A DNA stretch of 64,000 nucleotides from the NCBI GenBank assembly GCA_026874595.1, contig CM049320.1:34561714-34625713 (forward strand). The letters are read 5' to 3'. Position 1 is the stretch's first letter, and every line of letters begins with the position of its first letter. Source of the stretch: Sipunculus nudus. Lineage: Eukaryota; Annelida; Sipuncula; Golfingiida; Sipunculidae. Under the pieces are notes generated by a model. The model made no database searches. It was not told the origin of the DNA and saw nothing but the letters and a program-made list of their open reading frames with translations. A program made the position numbers and the translations under genes. Of the stretch, positions 10,556 through 23,425 are shown one piece after another.

Positions 10556-11600
10556 TGAAGGTCAAGCAAACATATTCCAAATCTCATTATTTTATCATAT
10601 AACATAATTGCCTATGAAAAAAATATTAATATAGATTTTACATAAAATGAGCCCAATTCCTGGAGGAAAAACATTTTTTCTATCTATTTTTCCACTAAAA
10701 ACATGAGGTTGTGTGATTTGTTCAAAAACTATGGGCACATCTATGAGCACTGTCAAATCGGCAGTGACGTCACACACTGGGAAATCCCCTTTGACTAAAA
10801 ATTCTAGATCTCAGTTAAAGCACAGTATTTCCACCTCTGTCAGTCCCAAATTTTTAGCAGAGAATAAAAACAACATGCATTACTAGATCTGAGTTGTTGA
10901 TAAAATTCAGTCCATGGTGTCACACGTGTACCAGCCAATCAAATCAGGGCAAAGTTTGGGATCTGGGTGAAATTCCCCATCACACAACAAACGCACGTGG
11001 TAAAGGTTTACTTAACCTGAACGAAGGCATTATGGTCCCTCAGTGGATGTAGCCTTGGGTGTTTATTCTCATTTTAGCAAAACATTTAAGTGCAACTTTC
11101 CTTTTTAACAATAAAATTTTACCTGAATTTTGGGCGGAGTTTCTCATATTTGCAAGCAAAATATGTGGTGTAGCTAAAGAACAAACCATCGCCGACAAGA
11201 TTAATAAATAGCATATCGGCATGCCTATCTGTTTTGCACAGGTGAAGCAGAGATAACAAACATAAATTTCACAGATGTGACATATAAAATATACACTGGC
11301 AAAATAAAGATTTTACCTTAATCCGTTGTTTTTTTGTTTGTTTTTCTTCTGTCCGTTCTTCTCTTTTTATTTTTATTTCTATGGTTTATCTCGCATATTT
11401 ATATGAGGCATATTTTCCGCCTTCCGTAAAGAGTTGTCATTTTTATTACGCAGGTTTTCCTGTACACTAGCCTGGGCATGTAGCTTATGATTTAACAAAC
11501 TATACCAGCACACTGTTTACAGCGAAACGTCAAAGAGATGCTTTCTGGCAGCACTTGATACTCAGTATGTTTTTTCAATGAGACCAGCAATATACCCATA
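10556..11600. other. Intergenic, nothing recognised
   Basis: AT-rich, with no ORF of interest, no inverted-repeat element and no tandem array seen on either strand. Confidence 0.5.
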
Positions 11601-11608
11601 CTTTCCAC

Positions 11609-12155
11609 ATGCGATCTGTGGTTTTAGTGTGTACCCAAAATGGCAGCCCCCATGTCATGAGCGGTTTCCGCGGAACTAAGAGAAACAAGCAACTCAAGAA
11701 ATTCATGTCCTCCGGTTTCACCTTCAAGTCCGGGATGATTTTAAAGTCGGTGGTAAGTATAAATAGTTTTAACCACGCTCAAAAGATGGCAACACCTGGC
11801 ACATACTGCCAAAAAATCAAGTATTTTATGTCCACCGCTAGCGACACCTGTTGGTGATTATAGTGAAACTAAATGTGCTGATTCATCATATAAAAAAATT
11901 AAATATCATATTTTATTGTTATCTTGTGAGACAGACACTCTAAAACCAATCCCAACCAAGGTAAACATGAAAGCAATCAATGACCCAAATTTGAATGAAA
12001 TCGGATAAAATTTAGGAAAGTTATCGAATGGAAACGAAAAACCTGACGTACGGACAGAGAGACAAACAGACAGACAGACGGATAGACAGACAGACAGACA
12101 AACAGACAAACCCTAATCAATGTCCCCCGTTCCTTCCAAGGAAGCGGGGGAAAAA
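11609..12155 (+). repeat. Family B element with terminal hairpin
   Basis: Shared with 47150-47370 are TTCAAGTC-GGGATGATTTTAAAG (written with a break) and ATAGTTTTAACCACGC followed by TCAAAAGATGG. A GACA-rich tract (about 12050-12110) precedes a strong hairpin at 12124-12150. The outer stem is CCCCCG/CGGGGG, the inner stem TTCCT/AGGAA, the loop TCCA, and there is one bulged G. AAAAATAAA follows. The small ORF at 11609-11857 is part of the repeat, not a gene. Confidence 0.7.
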
Positions 12156-13191
12156 TAAACCTGTCAAGATTTGATCAGGGGATGCGACACTGAGGTACAC
12201 AGAGGAAAGCGTTCAGGTGAGAATCTTTCTGCGGAATCTGTATCGACACAATTAGAACGGAATAACGTTTTTTTTAACCACGCCAACATCCTCAAATTAC
12301 TGTAGTATAAACGAGAGGCAGGTATGTAATGATACGCAATGAAAAATTTTATGACTTTTCTCTCCCAAACAATAATACCATTATGACGCAGAACATCCGA
12401 AAGGTCGATTTAAGATGTTTTAAAACTAACTGTTTGTTAAATGTTTACTTGTGAAATATGGGCAAATCGTTTACAATCCAAAATTGATATACAAATAGGA
12501 TATAGTTGTAAGAAAATGTTAGATATAATCCTATTAAATTGAACTGTTAATTACGCGTTTAGTATTACAAAATAAATGTCGGTTAATAAGTAGAATATAA
12601 CTCTATAGTATTTTTTTCAGAGTTTGGTATAATTAAATCCATGTCTAGAGATATCATCAGTAGAAATAATATACCTGCAGTATTCAGGATTATAATAACT
12701 GATATTTACAAACTTATTAATTCTTCTGCTGCAGTTCTAGCTTTTTTTGCGCTGGGCCTTATAAACACGGTGACCCACTAACATCGCTCACATGTTACAA
12801 CTCAGAAAATTAAGTCAAAACTCACATAGAATATCAACGGGAAATTAATACACACGCAAAAGATTTTTTTTTATTCAAAGAGATCAGACATAAAAAAAAG
12901 AAAATGGTCCAAAACAATACTGTAAAAGGGTGTAAACACTGCTGACTTAGTTTGATAAACAAAGCATCACTTGGATTTTCGTGAACACAAAATATACAAC
13001 TATTTGTTCCGGAACCAAAATGGCGTCTAAACTGAGTTTTATAAATAATTAGGTGTTTTCTTTAGAGGTCACTTATTTATTAATTTGACAATCAGGATCA
13101 AATATTTCCATTCTTGTTATAATGGCGTCCAAAAGGGACGCCAAAATGGCTGATATGGTATGAAAATAGCACACTTTCCAAAAAAATGGTA
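12156..13191. other. Intergenic, AT-rich
   Basis: No gene seen. A small perfect inverted repeat GGCGTCC/GGACGCC lies at about 13124-13143. The rest is low-complexity AT-rich sequence. Confidence 0.5.
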
Positions 13192-13374
13192 TCAAAATTT
13201 ATCATCATTAGTTAATATGAATTGTTTTGAGAAAACACCGACACTAAATATACTACGATCTGACACATGTTGATTTTATTTTTTACATTTCCGACCAAGA
13301 TAATATTTATAAACTTGATTTATTTTACATGGATTGTACAACTAGTAATAAAAACTAATACGAGGAACTCTCCA

Positions 13375-13520
13375 TGGCTCAGATGGTGGCGGTCGGTAAT
13401 TTGTAGGGGTGAAGGAAACCGGAGAACCCGGAGATTCTTACAGCCACGCCGGGAATCGAACCTGGGTCGCCAGCGAAAGGGAGCTAAGCGTTTTACCCCT
13501 CGACTCTCTATGGCTGCAAC
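13375..13520 (-). mobile_element. tRNA-derived SINE, unit copy 1
   Basis: On the minus strand AGAGTCGAGGGG (A box-like) precedes GGTTCGATTCC (B box, 13452-13462) at tRNA-like spacing. A conserved-looking downstream segment GGGTTCTCCGGTTTCCTTC follows. It is a Pol III-type retroposon rather than a tRNA gene. Confidence 0.7.
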
Positions 13521-14184
13521 CAAGATGTCACAAAAACATCAATATCTCTGCCGTGATGGCCGCTGATAGGAAATTCTGATTGAGTAGTGAGAACAGTTAG
13601 AGTGGATGTTACATGGGCGCTTAACAATGAGTAATGTGACAATAGAAGACAGAGCAGCAAAACAGCTTTAAATGACATTCAAAATGGATTCATATTTATC
13701 GGTAATTAGCCGATGGTGGTTGTGAACTGATGACAGATACAGTCAATTTTTAGTAATATTATTTACAAGGAAAATCGCACGCAATTGAGTAAGTGACCTT
13801 CTCTAATCCAGGTATATACTGATACGGTACTGGTATTCTTTTGTATTGTATATAATGAAAGAAAGTACCCAGCTTCGGTCTGTAGTACCGTGAAATAAAA
13901 TATATCAAAGACTAACAACATGATCACAAAAAACTTGCGATTTAATACAGTATCAATAATGCTCTCCGGCACCGTATATTTCAAAGCGGCAGCACTTGTT
14001 ACATCGAAAATCACACTAAAAACATAAACTAAACGGAAACATAGATTTTCCGCATTTTAAACAATATTTTACGGTCAATGAGTATGTTGCCACATAAAAT
14101 AGGCAGTCCGACCATTAACCATGCTTATGTCACATAAAATAGGCAGTCCGACCATTAAACACGCTTATGTGCTTCCTAATTGCT

Positions 14185-14625
14185 CCCATCATGGATCGGC
14201 TGGTAAGCATAACTTGAGTCGTGATAGAAGCCATATCGAGGAATGCATTGCAGTGGTCGTTCATCATGTTACATTCACATTGTGGAAAACAGCCCATAAT
14301 ATCAACATCATAGGTTACGAATGATGAATTAACACAAAAGAATACATGTGATCCCACAACCCAAACTGAAACTCCCTCTCTGTGGTAACGAGTATCTCGT
14401 ACAAGTTGGCTCCGTCAAGTCACCCATGGAAGCAATGCCTGTATTCATGCGTTCAGAAATTCAACAATCATGCGGAGGGATTTAACAATTTGCTGAGTTT
14501 TTCTCGCTCATGTTAGCCTTGTTAGAAAGTATACTAAATAATTTTAATGATTGGTCTGGTTTATGTCAACTGACAGCCAGTATGCTGGTCGTACACTCTC
14601 AGGGGCCCTAATAGCGCTATGTTCA
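14185..14625 (-). repeat. Dispersed repeat R1 within unit 1
   Basis: The reverse complement matches R1 at 6622-7185 and 59332-59922 through GGGTTGTGGGATCACATG, GGGCTGTTTTCCACAATG and TGAATACAGGCA. Equivalent segments lie at 16273-16713 and 18240-18650. Confidence 0.75.
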
Positions 14626-15279
14626 CACAACACCGGTAGTACACCTATATACATGTATTCGATTAATACGGTATCGAATACGGTTTTATTGTCTCCAAAC
14701 CCACCATTTCTTCACGCTGCTCGTATCCGTTTGCGTTTCGAAACGACCCATCTGGAGATAGTTTCTTTAACAAATTCATTAATTTTAATACGGTATTCAC
14801 ACCAACGCAGTGTGAACGCGCAGTAAAGTATGCGTGTTGAAAACCGCCTAAGCAATGCATACAAGAAAGGAACATAGCACATAGTGTACATTTTTTTTTC
14901 ATTGAAGCCGCATTGGAACATGAGGCACAAAACTATAAACGATTATTCTATGGTGTCTTTAGAAAGGAATGGGTAAAGGAAGGTGCCCTGTGCAATTCAC
15001 ATACAAATATCGCTTGGTCAGTGGCCGAAAGCCATTCATTCCGTATGCAGATAGAGATGGTATTTCTAAAAATCATAAGCCCCCGCCACCACCTACACTG
15101 AAAATGACCAGCGTGGCCGACTAACGACACATGACAACACGGTTGAACGCGTGTGCATGAATACTAATTACCCCCCCCCCCCCCACCTGCGAACCTTCCC
15201 AGTGTATAACGGTCATCAGCGTGTCAAGGTGCATTCCATTATACCTGTATAACGGGACCGCATTCCCATTATACCTTCC

Positions 15280-17370
15280 ATCAAAATGAATCGTCATTAG
15301 TTAATATGAATTGTTTTGCGAAAACACCGACACTTACCATACCACGATCTGACAGATGTTGATTTCTTTTTTACATTTCCGACCAAGATAATATTTATAA
15401 ACTTGATTTATTTTACATGGATTGTACAACTAGTAATAATAACTAATACGAGGAACTCTCCATGGCTCAGATGGTGGCGGTCGGTAATTTGTAGGGGTGA
15501 AGGACACCGGAGAACCCGGAGATTCTTACAGCCACGCCGGGAATCGAACCTGGGTCGCCAGCGAAAGGGAGCTCAGCGTTTTACCTTTTGACTGTCTATG
15601 GCTGCAACCAAGATGTCACAAAAACATCAATATCTCTGCCGTGATGGCCGTTGATAGGAAATTCTGATTGAATAGTGAGAACAGTTAGAGTGGATGTTAC
15701 ATGGGCGCTTAACAATGAGTAATGTGACAATAGAAGACAGAGCAGCAAAACAGCTTTAAATGACATTCAAAATGGATTCATATTTATCGGTAATTAGCCG
15801 ACGGTGGTTGTGAACTGATGACAGATACAGTCAATTTTTAGTAATATTATTTACAAGGAAAATCGCACGCAATTGAGTAAGTGACCTTCTCTAATCCAGG
15901 TATATACTGATACGGTACTTGTATTCTTTTGTATTGTATATAATGAAAGAAAGTACCCAGCTTCGGTCTCTAGTACCGTGAAATAAAATATATCAAGGAC
16001 TAACAACATGATCACAAAAAACTTGCGATTTAATACAGTATCAATAATGCTCTCCGGCACCGTATATTTCAAAGCGGCAGCACTTGTTACATCGAAAATC
16101 ACACTAAAAACATAAACTAAACGGAAACATAGATTTTCCGCATTTTAAACAATATTTTACGGTCAATGAGTATGTTGCCACATAAAATAGGCAGTCCGAC
16201 CATTAACCATGCTTATGTCACATAAAATAGGCAGTCCGACCATTAAACACGCTTATGTGCTTCCTAATTGCTCCCATCATGGATCGGCTGGTAAGCATAA
16301 CTTGAGTCGTGATAGAAGCCATATCGAGGAATGCATTGCAGTGGTCGTTCATCATGTTACATTCACATTGTGGAAAACAGCCCATAATATCAACATCATA
16401 GGTTACGAATGATGAATTAACACAAAAGAATACATGTGATCCCACAACCCAAACTGAAACTCCCTCTCTGTGGTAACGAGTATCTCGTACAAGTTGGCTC
16501 CGTCAAGTCACCCATGGAAGCAATGCCTGTATTCATGCGTTCAGAAATTCAACAATCATGCGGAGGGATTTAACAATTTGCTGAGTTTTTCTCGCTCATG
16601 TTAGCCTTGTTAGAAAGTATACTAAATAATTTTAATGATTGGTCTGGTTTATGTCAACTGACAGCCAGTATGCTGGTCGTACACTCTCAGGGGCCCTAAT
16701 AGCGCTATGTTCACACAACACCGGTAGTACACCTATATACATGTATTCGATTAATACGGTATCGAATACGGTTTTATTGTCTCCAAACCCACCATTTCTT
16801 CACGCTGCTCGTATCCGTTTGCGTTTCGAAACGACCCATCTGGAGATAGTTTCTTTAACAAATTCATTAATTTTAATACGGTATTCACACCAACGCAGTG
16901 TGAACGCGCAGTAAAGTATGCGTGTTGAAAACCGCCTAAGCAATGCATACAAGAAAGGAACCTAGCACATAGTGTACATTTTTTTTTCATTGAAGCCGCA
17001 TTGGAACATGAGGCACAAAACTATAAACGATTATTCTATGGTGTCTTTAGAAAGGAATGGGTAAAGGAAGGTGCCCTGTGCAATTCACATACAAATATCG
17101 CTTGGTCAGTGGCCGAAAGCCATTCATTTCGTATGCAGATAGAGATGGTATTTCTAAAAATCATAAGCCCCCGCCACCACCTACACTGAAAATGACCAGC
17201 GTGGCCGACTAACGACACATGACAACACGGTTGAACGCGTGTGCATGAATACTAATTACCCCCCCCCCCCCCCCCACCTGCAAACCTTCCCAGTGTATAA
17301 CGGTCATCAGCGTGTCAAGGTGCATTCCATTATACCTGTATAACGGGACCGCATTCCCATTATACCTTCC
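15280..17370. repeat. Tandem ~2.09-kb unit, copy 2
   Basis: It repeats copy 1 nearly exactly. The first ~80 bp agree better with copy 3 (CTTACCATACCACGATCTGA) than with copy 1, which suggests unequal crossing-over or conversion among copies. Confidence 0.95.
15462..15610 (-). mobile_element. tRNA-derived SINE, unit copy 2
   Basis: Same element carried in the second tandem unit. Its B box GGTTCGATTCC is intact. Confidence 0.7.
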
Positions 17371-17549
17371 ATCAAAATGAATCGTCATTAGTTAATATGA
17401 ATTGTTTTGCGAAAACACCGACACTTACCATACCACGATCTGACAGATGTTGATATTTTTTTACATTTCCGACCAAGATAATATTTATAAACTTGATTTA
17501 TTTTACATGAATTGTACAACTAGTAATAGTAACTAATACGAGAAATCTC

Positions 17550-17690
17550 AATGGCTCAGATGGTGGCGGTCGGTAATTTGTAGGTGTGAAGGAAACCGGA
17601 GAACCCGGAGACTCTTACAGCCACGCCGGGAATCGAACCAGCGAAAGGGAGCTCAGCGTTTTACCTCTCGACTGTCTATGGCTGCAACAA
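17550..17690 (-). mobile_element. tRNA-derived SINE, unit copy 3, damaged
   Basis: Same element in the third unit. A small deletion next to the B box removes the TGGGTCGC stretch found in the other two copies. Confidence 0.65.
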
Positions 17691-18650
17691 AGATGTCACA
17701 AAAACATCAATATCTCTGCCGTGATGGCCGCTGATAGGAAATTCTGATTGAGTAGTGAGAGCAGTTAGAGTGGATATTACAATGAGTAATATGACAATAG
17801 AAGACTGAGCACCATAACAGCTTTCAATTACATTCAAAATGGCCTCGTTTTTATCAGCATTTAGCCGATGGTGGTTGTGAATTGATGACAGATACAGTTT
17901 ATTTTCAGTAATATTATTTAGAAGGAAATCACATGCAGTTGAGTAAGTGACCTTCTGTAATCCATGTATATACTGATACGGTACTGATATTCTTTTGTAT
18001 TGTATGTAATGAAATAAAGTATCCAGCTTCGGTCTCTAGTTCCGTGAAATAAAATATATCAAGGACGTACAACATGATCACAAAAAAACTTGCGATTTGA
18101 TACAGCATCAAAAATGCTCTCTTGCACCCAATATATCAAAGCGGCAGCACTTGTAAAATCGAAAATCACACTAAAAACATAAACGAAATGGAAACATAAT
18201 TTTCCGCATATTTAACAATGTCTTACGGTCAAAGGGTAACATGCTTATGTGCATGATTTCTAATTGCTCCCATCATGGCTGGGCTGGTAAGCATAACTTG
18301 AGTCGTGATACAAGCCATATCGAGGAATACATCGCAGTGGTTTTCAATCATGTTGCATTCACATCGTGGTAAACAGCCCATAATATCAAAATCATAGGTG
18401 ACGAATGATGAGTCAACACAAATGAATACATGTGATCCCACAACCGTAACTGAAACTCCCTCTCTGTGGTAACGAGTATCGCGTACCAGTTTGCTGCGTC
18501 AAGTCACCCATGGAAGCAATGCCTGCATTCATGTGTTCAGAAATTCAACAATCATGCGGAGGGATTTAACAATTTGCTGAGTTTTTCTCGCTCATTCTCG
18601 CCTTGTTTGAAAGTATACTAAATAATTTTAATGATTGGTCTGGTTAATAT

Positions 18651-18960
18651 AGGGCTGTACCAATATATCGATATATCGATACGAATCGATACAAGACGTC
18701 GATACGATAATCGAAATGCGTTGCATGCTGTTTTGGTCGTATCGATTGATTGTTAATGCATAGGGATATAACTCTAACTTTAAATATAACCATAACGATT
18801 TATAAATTTAAATGCACTGTATATTTGTTGCTTTGGCTTTTAAAACTTGTTAATAAAAGTATATACGCATGCACATCAGTACTTTCATGACAAGCAGGCA
18901 CATGTGAGTGATAATAGGAGAATGATTCTGACAATCCGATATAATACAAAAAATTTATTT
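18651..18960 (+). mobile_element. hAT-like TATCG-rich element, copy 2
   Basis: It starts AGGGCTGTACCAATATATCG and contains TGCATGCTGTTTTGGTCG and TTTCATGACAAGC, matching 2937-3270. It interrupts unit copy 3 exactly where homology to the other units stops. The right end is not resolved. Confidence 0.5.
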
Positions 18961-19292
18961 TATGTCGGTTTTTACAAACAAAGACAACATTACCATAGGC
19001 TATTATGACCGACCACACTCTTATCATACATTAATTAAAATTAAATAATTTAAAATATTATAAATAATTATAAAAATACATTAACTTACATAATAATAAA
19101 TATCACAAGTCTGATCAATTTTAAGGATCTAAGTTAAGCATAAAGTTGTATAATGCGAATAACATTTGATTTATAGTCCTTAAAAATTACAGTGACCAAT
19201 TCATATTGAAAAAAAATCACAATAAGGCATCAAGTGACAAAACAAATAGGAAATGGCATACGGCCCAAAGAAGGAGGTCAGTTTTTACAAAG

Positions 19293-19620
19293 TGATATTA
19301 AGTATTACACAGTTTACAACCGCAGGATGCCACTTTACAGTACGATAACTTTATTTTGAATGCTTTAAGGGACTCTACATTTTTATAGTCTATCAGAAGA
19401 GAATTCCATAGCATAGTACCAAAATGTTTTAGCGAGTGGGTTCCATACGTAACACTATTTGTTACCCGGTGCATAGCTAGCTAGTCTGGTGACACGACCA
19501 GAAATAGGTGTAGTGAAGTATTGTTTAAGATACACTGGACTTAGATTATGAATTATTTTAAAGATCTTTACGCAGCAAGTCATAGGTTACTCGGAACTCC
19601 CGCGTTGGACATCAGATGTC
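19293..19620 (-). pseudogene. LINE reverse-transcriptase ORF, C-terminal fragment, frameshifted
   Basis: The minus strand reads VKIFKIIHNLSPVYLKQYF, then ISGRVTRLASYAPGNK and a stop. One frame over it reads SVTYGTHSLKHFGTMLWNS, then LLIDYKNVESLKAFKIKL. These are consecutive pieces of the C-terminal region of a CR1/jockey-group LINE ORF2 separated by one frameshift. It is an inactive remnant inside the interrupted third unit. Confidence 0.75.
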
Positions 19621-20089
19621 AAATAAATGGTTAAAGCCTGGGGACAAATCCTGTACAAACAGGAGAGTGACTAATGGGATTCATATTCACAGAAATATAC
19701 AAAACTGTGGGGGGGGGGGGGTGCATAAGGCACAAAGAGGAAGAAGAAGGTATTCACACCAACGCAGTGTGAACGCGCAGTAAAGTATGCGTGTTGAAAA
19801 CCGCCTTTTTTATCTATAAACATTTTTTATGGTGTCTTTAGAAAGGTATGGGTAAAGGAAGGTGCCCTGTGCAATTCACATACAAATATCGCTTGGTCAG
19901 TGGCCGAAAGCCATTCATTCCGTATGCAGATAGAGATGGTATTTCTAAAAATCATATTACTGATATGTATCTGCAGTTCTAATTATTTACTTGTTATATC
20001 TCACAGGAGGAGATATGAATTGACTGTTTTGATATATGACCAGTAATTACATTTCCAGAATATACACTTTGCAATGGTTTAAGGATATA

Positions 20090-20269
20090 CAGTGAAACCT
20101 CCTTGTGTCGAACTCGCTTAAGTCGATTACCCCACTTATGTCGAAGTTACAGACTCGATATTCCGGACGATTCTAGTTAAATTATAACCAAATAAAACCC
20201 GCTTGTGTCGAATCTCGGATGTGTCGAAGTTTTCGGAGGGCCCCTTCGACTTGACACAACGAAGTTTCA

Positions 20270-20272
<3 letters not shown>
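20090..20272. mobile_element. pogo-like MITE, copy 1
   Basis: 183 bp flanked by TA on both sides (20088-20089 and 20273-20274). The termini CAGTGAAACCTCCTTGTGTC and GACACAACGAAGTTTCACTG are inverted repeats. TA duplication and a CAGTGAAACC end fit Tc1/mariner-pogo (Tigger) non-autonomous elements. There is no ORF. A (TA)n tract (20271-20350) starts at the right TA. Confidence 0.85.
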
Positions 20273-20359
<87 letters not shown>

Positions 20360-20514
20360 CATATTGTTCAAATAGCTTGAATTCAAAACATCCTGGTTCG
20401 GGTGATAGCTACTGCTCTACCATATGGGAGCGTTTATTATTAATCAATCAATTATTAATTGTAACCAAAAGTACCACACTAATAAATAGATGATATAGGC
20501 CGGGTATTAATGTG

Positions 20515-20959
20515 AGATGCTTATTCTCGGCCCATTATCGCCCATATTCATCACATGTGACCATTGCTCCCTTTCTATTTTACCGAACCTGTGAGCTTAT
20601 GCGTCGGTGTGGCGTCGTCCATCGGCGTTTCTCCGTCGTCCGTACGTTAACCCATACTATCTCAAAAATGGCAGGAGCCAGCATCACTAAATTGTATGCA
20701 AAAATCAACCATCTATAAAACTATCAAATTGTGCTTTTTTTAATTGGGCCAGATGTTACAAGAAAAAGCTAAAAAAAATTAAAAATATTCGTCTCCGAAA
20801 CCGTCGGCATGGTGTGTTCAATATTTCACAAAAATCATCCCACAGACAGGCTCTCTCAACTTGAGAGTCTCAAGTTTATTCGGCTGTTCCAGTTAATTGA
20901 TTTTTGGCCGAGTTACAGAAATTTTTTGAACCAGAGTCATTTGGCAAAGTAAGCATACT

Positions 20960-21020
<61 letters not shown>

Positions 21021-21170
21021 CAATCACAGGAGCTAGCATCGTCAAATGTTATGCAAGTGATGGTCACACGATTCATATTTGAAACTGACGTACTGGTGGC
21101 GCCACCTGCATCGACCCGGTTTTTTACAGGTAAAAACTCGCAATTTTAGCCTCCTTGTTTGATATTTCAC
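20515..21170 (-). repeat. GGTGGCGCCACC-containing modular repeat (family E), minus orientation
   Basis: Read on the minus strand, a module with GGTGGCGCCACC (21095-21106) is followed by GGACGACGG-type sequence (about 20620-20650) and ATAAGCTCACAG. This is the same order as in family A. The two sections CAGGAGCCAGCATCACTAAA and CAGGAGCTAGCATCGTCAAA (plus strand, about 20672 and 21029) are module repeats. A (TA)n tract (20962-21019) interrupts it. Confidence 0.5.
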
Positions 21171-21729
21171 CTGATTTATTCTTGGTAGGGTTCTCTCAGG
21201 AATAGTTCAGGTTCATTTTATTTTGGTAGAGTCATGATCATGGAAAGATGAAGTTGTTCATGTGACCAAGTAAGCCTATCTCAAACTGGGGGCTGCAATA
21301 GTCTCCTTCCGCAAAACTGTTGTATCAAATTATATAACATTGCACAAAAATGATTCTTGGTTGGCCTTTCTTCAAGTTTTCTCGATGATTTTTGGCTGAA
21401 TAATTGGACATTTAACAATGCAAGGACTGGGAGGTACCTTGATAACAAAGCTAATTTACTGTAGTAGGAAAGTGTATATAAACAGAGCTGGACAGGCAAT
21501 ATAAATGATTGGTGTCCATATCAAGCTATGTGTAAGATTAATACATCAAATTACTTTGATGCCAGCTAGATTTCATGCTTCAATGGATTGATTCAGGAAT
21601 AATCCAGAAGTCATAGCCTGTCGTTAACACGTTGGAGTGAATCTCTGAGGTTTAACTGAGATAAATGGGACCTTTTCACATATAAGGCATCTTAAATAAA
21701 CTTGAAATATATTGTGTGATACCTCACAT

Positions 21730-23425
21730 ACGGATCATTTTCCTTGGAACTCTTGTACACACAACAGAGGGAGATACCTACCACAATTATAATTCATAGG
21801 TCTCTTGTACTCACAACACAGGGAGTTACCTCACAAAGGCATCATTCATGGAGCTCTTGTACACACAACATAGGGAGTTACCTCACAAAGACATCATTCA
21901 TGGAGCTCTTGTACACACAACAGAGGGAGTTACCTCACACAGGTACCATTCATGATGCTCTTGTACACACAACACAGGGTGATACCTCGCATAGGGATCA
22001 TTCATGGAGCTCTTGTACACATAACAGAGGGAGATAACTCACAAAGGCACTATTCATGGAGCTCTTGTACACACATCAGAGAAACATAACTCACACAGGC
22101 ATCATTCATGGAGCTCTTGTACACACAACAGAGGGAGATACCTCACATCGGGATCATTCATGGAGCTCTTGTACACACAACAGAGGGAGATACCTCACAA
22201 AGACATCATTCATGGAGCCTTTGTACACCTCAGGGGACAATTCATGAGGCTCTTTTACACACAACAGAGGGAGATACCTCACACTGGGACCATTCATGAG
22301 GCTCTTGTTCACACAACAGAGGGAGATACCTCACACAGGTACCATTCATGATGCTCTTGTACACACAACACAGGGTGATACCTCGCATAGGGATCATTCA
22401 TGGAGCTCTTGTACACACACAAGAGGGAGATAACTCACAAAGGCACCACAAAGCCATGATTTATGGAGCTCTTGTACACACAACAGAGGGAGATACCTCA
22501 CATTGGGATCAATCATGGAGCTCTTGTACACACAACAGAGGGAGATAACTCACAAAGGCACCATTCATGGAGCTCTTGTACACACATCAGAGAAACATAA
22601 CTCACACAGGCATCATTCAAGGAGCTCTTGTACACACAACAGAGGGAGATATCTCACAAAGGCATGATTCATGGAGCTCTTGTACACACAACAGAGGGAG
22701 ATACCTCACATTGGGATCATTCATGGAGCTCTTGTACACACAACAGAGGGAGATACCTCACAAAGAGATCATTCATGGAGCCTTTGTACACCTCAGGGGA
22801 CAATTCATGAGGCTCTTGTACACACAACAGAGGGAGATACCTCACACAGGGACCATTCATGAGGCTCTTGTTCACACAACAGAGGGAGATACCTCACACA
22901 GGTACCATTCATGAAGCCCTTTTACACACAACATAGGGAGATACCTCACACAGGGACCATTCACGAGGCTCTTATAAACACAACACAGGGTGATACCTCA
23001 CACAGGGGCTATTCATGAGGCTCTTGTACACACACAAGAGGGAGTGCCTCACACATGAACAATTAATGAGGCTTTTTTACACACAACAGAGGGAGATACC
23101 TCACACAGGGACTATTCATGAAGCTCTTTTACACACAACGTAAAAATATACCTCACACAGGGGCCATTCATGAGGGTCTTGTACACACACAAGAGGGAGA
23201 CACCTCACACATGAACAATTCAAGAGGCTCTTGTACACACAACACAGGGAGATACCTCACACAGGGACCATTCATGAGACTCTTATACACACAAAATAAA
23301 AATATACCTCACACAGGGACCATCCATGAGACTCTTATACACACAACAGAGGGAGATATGTCACACATCACACAGGGATCATCCATGGGGCTCTTGTACA
23401 AAACACGGAGGGAGACACTTTACAC
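21730..23425. repeat. 52-bp minisatellite, about 32 copies
   Basis: Unit core: TTCATGGAGCTCTTGTACAC, ACAACAGAGGGAGATACCTC, then ACA and a variable 8-9 nt. The period is 52 bp, so open frames appear in all three phases and are not genes. Longer segments recur, for example the variant GGAGCCTTTGTACACC at 22214 and 22777. That shows block duplication of about 10-11 units. Confidence 0.95.

Larger units (their letters stand above)
13192..15279. repeat. Tandem ~2.09-kb unit, copy 1
   Basis: Copies 1 and 2 align base for base at an offset of 2088 over nearly their whole length, with few differences. The unit contains a SINE (minus), a 39-bp internal tandem duplication (from about 14092), an R1 segment (minus), and a C-run at about 15171-15184. 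ORFs inside are short, overlap on both strands and show no domains, so no gene is called. Confidence 0.95.
17371..19955. repeat. Tandem ~2.09-kb unit, copy 3, diverged and interrupted
   Basis: Homology runs from 17371 to about 18646 with many substitutions and small deletions, including loss of the SINE B-box flank and of one copy of the 39-bp duplication. It then breaks for about 1.1 kb (hAT-like piece, AT-rich filler, LINE fragment). It resumes at 19749 with GGTATTCACACCAACGCAG and ends near 19955. About 230 bp of unit sequence is missing at the break. Confidence 0.9.

Noticed and set aside
13763-16445. Pairs of identical 60-90-codon ORFs in the tandem units
   Set aside because: Their conservation comes from recent duplication of the whole unit, not selection. 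They overlap on both strands and are broken in the diverged third copy.
21730-23425. CRISPR-like repeat-spacer array
   Set aside because: The spacing is a contiguous 52-bp tandem unit with only 8-9 variable bases. The host is a eukaryote.
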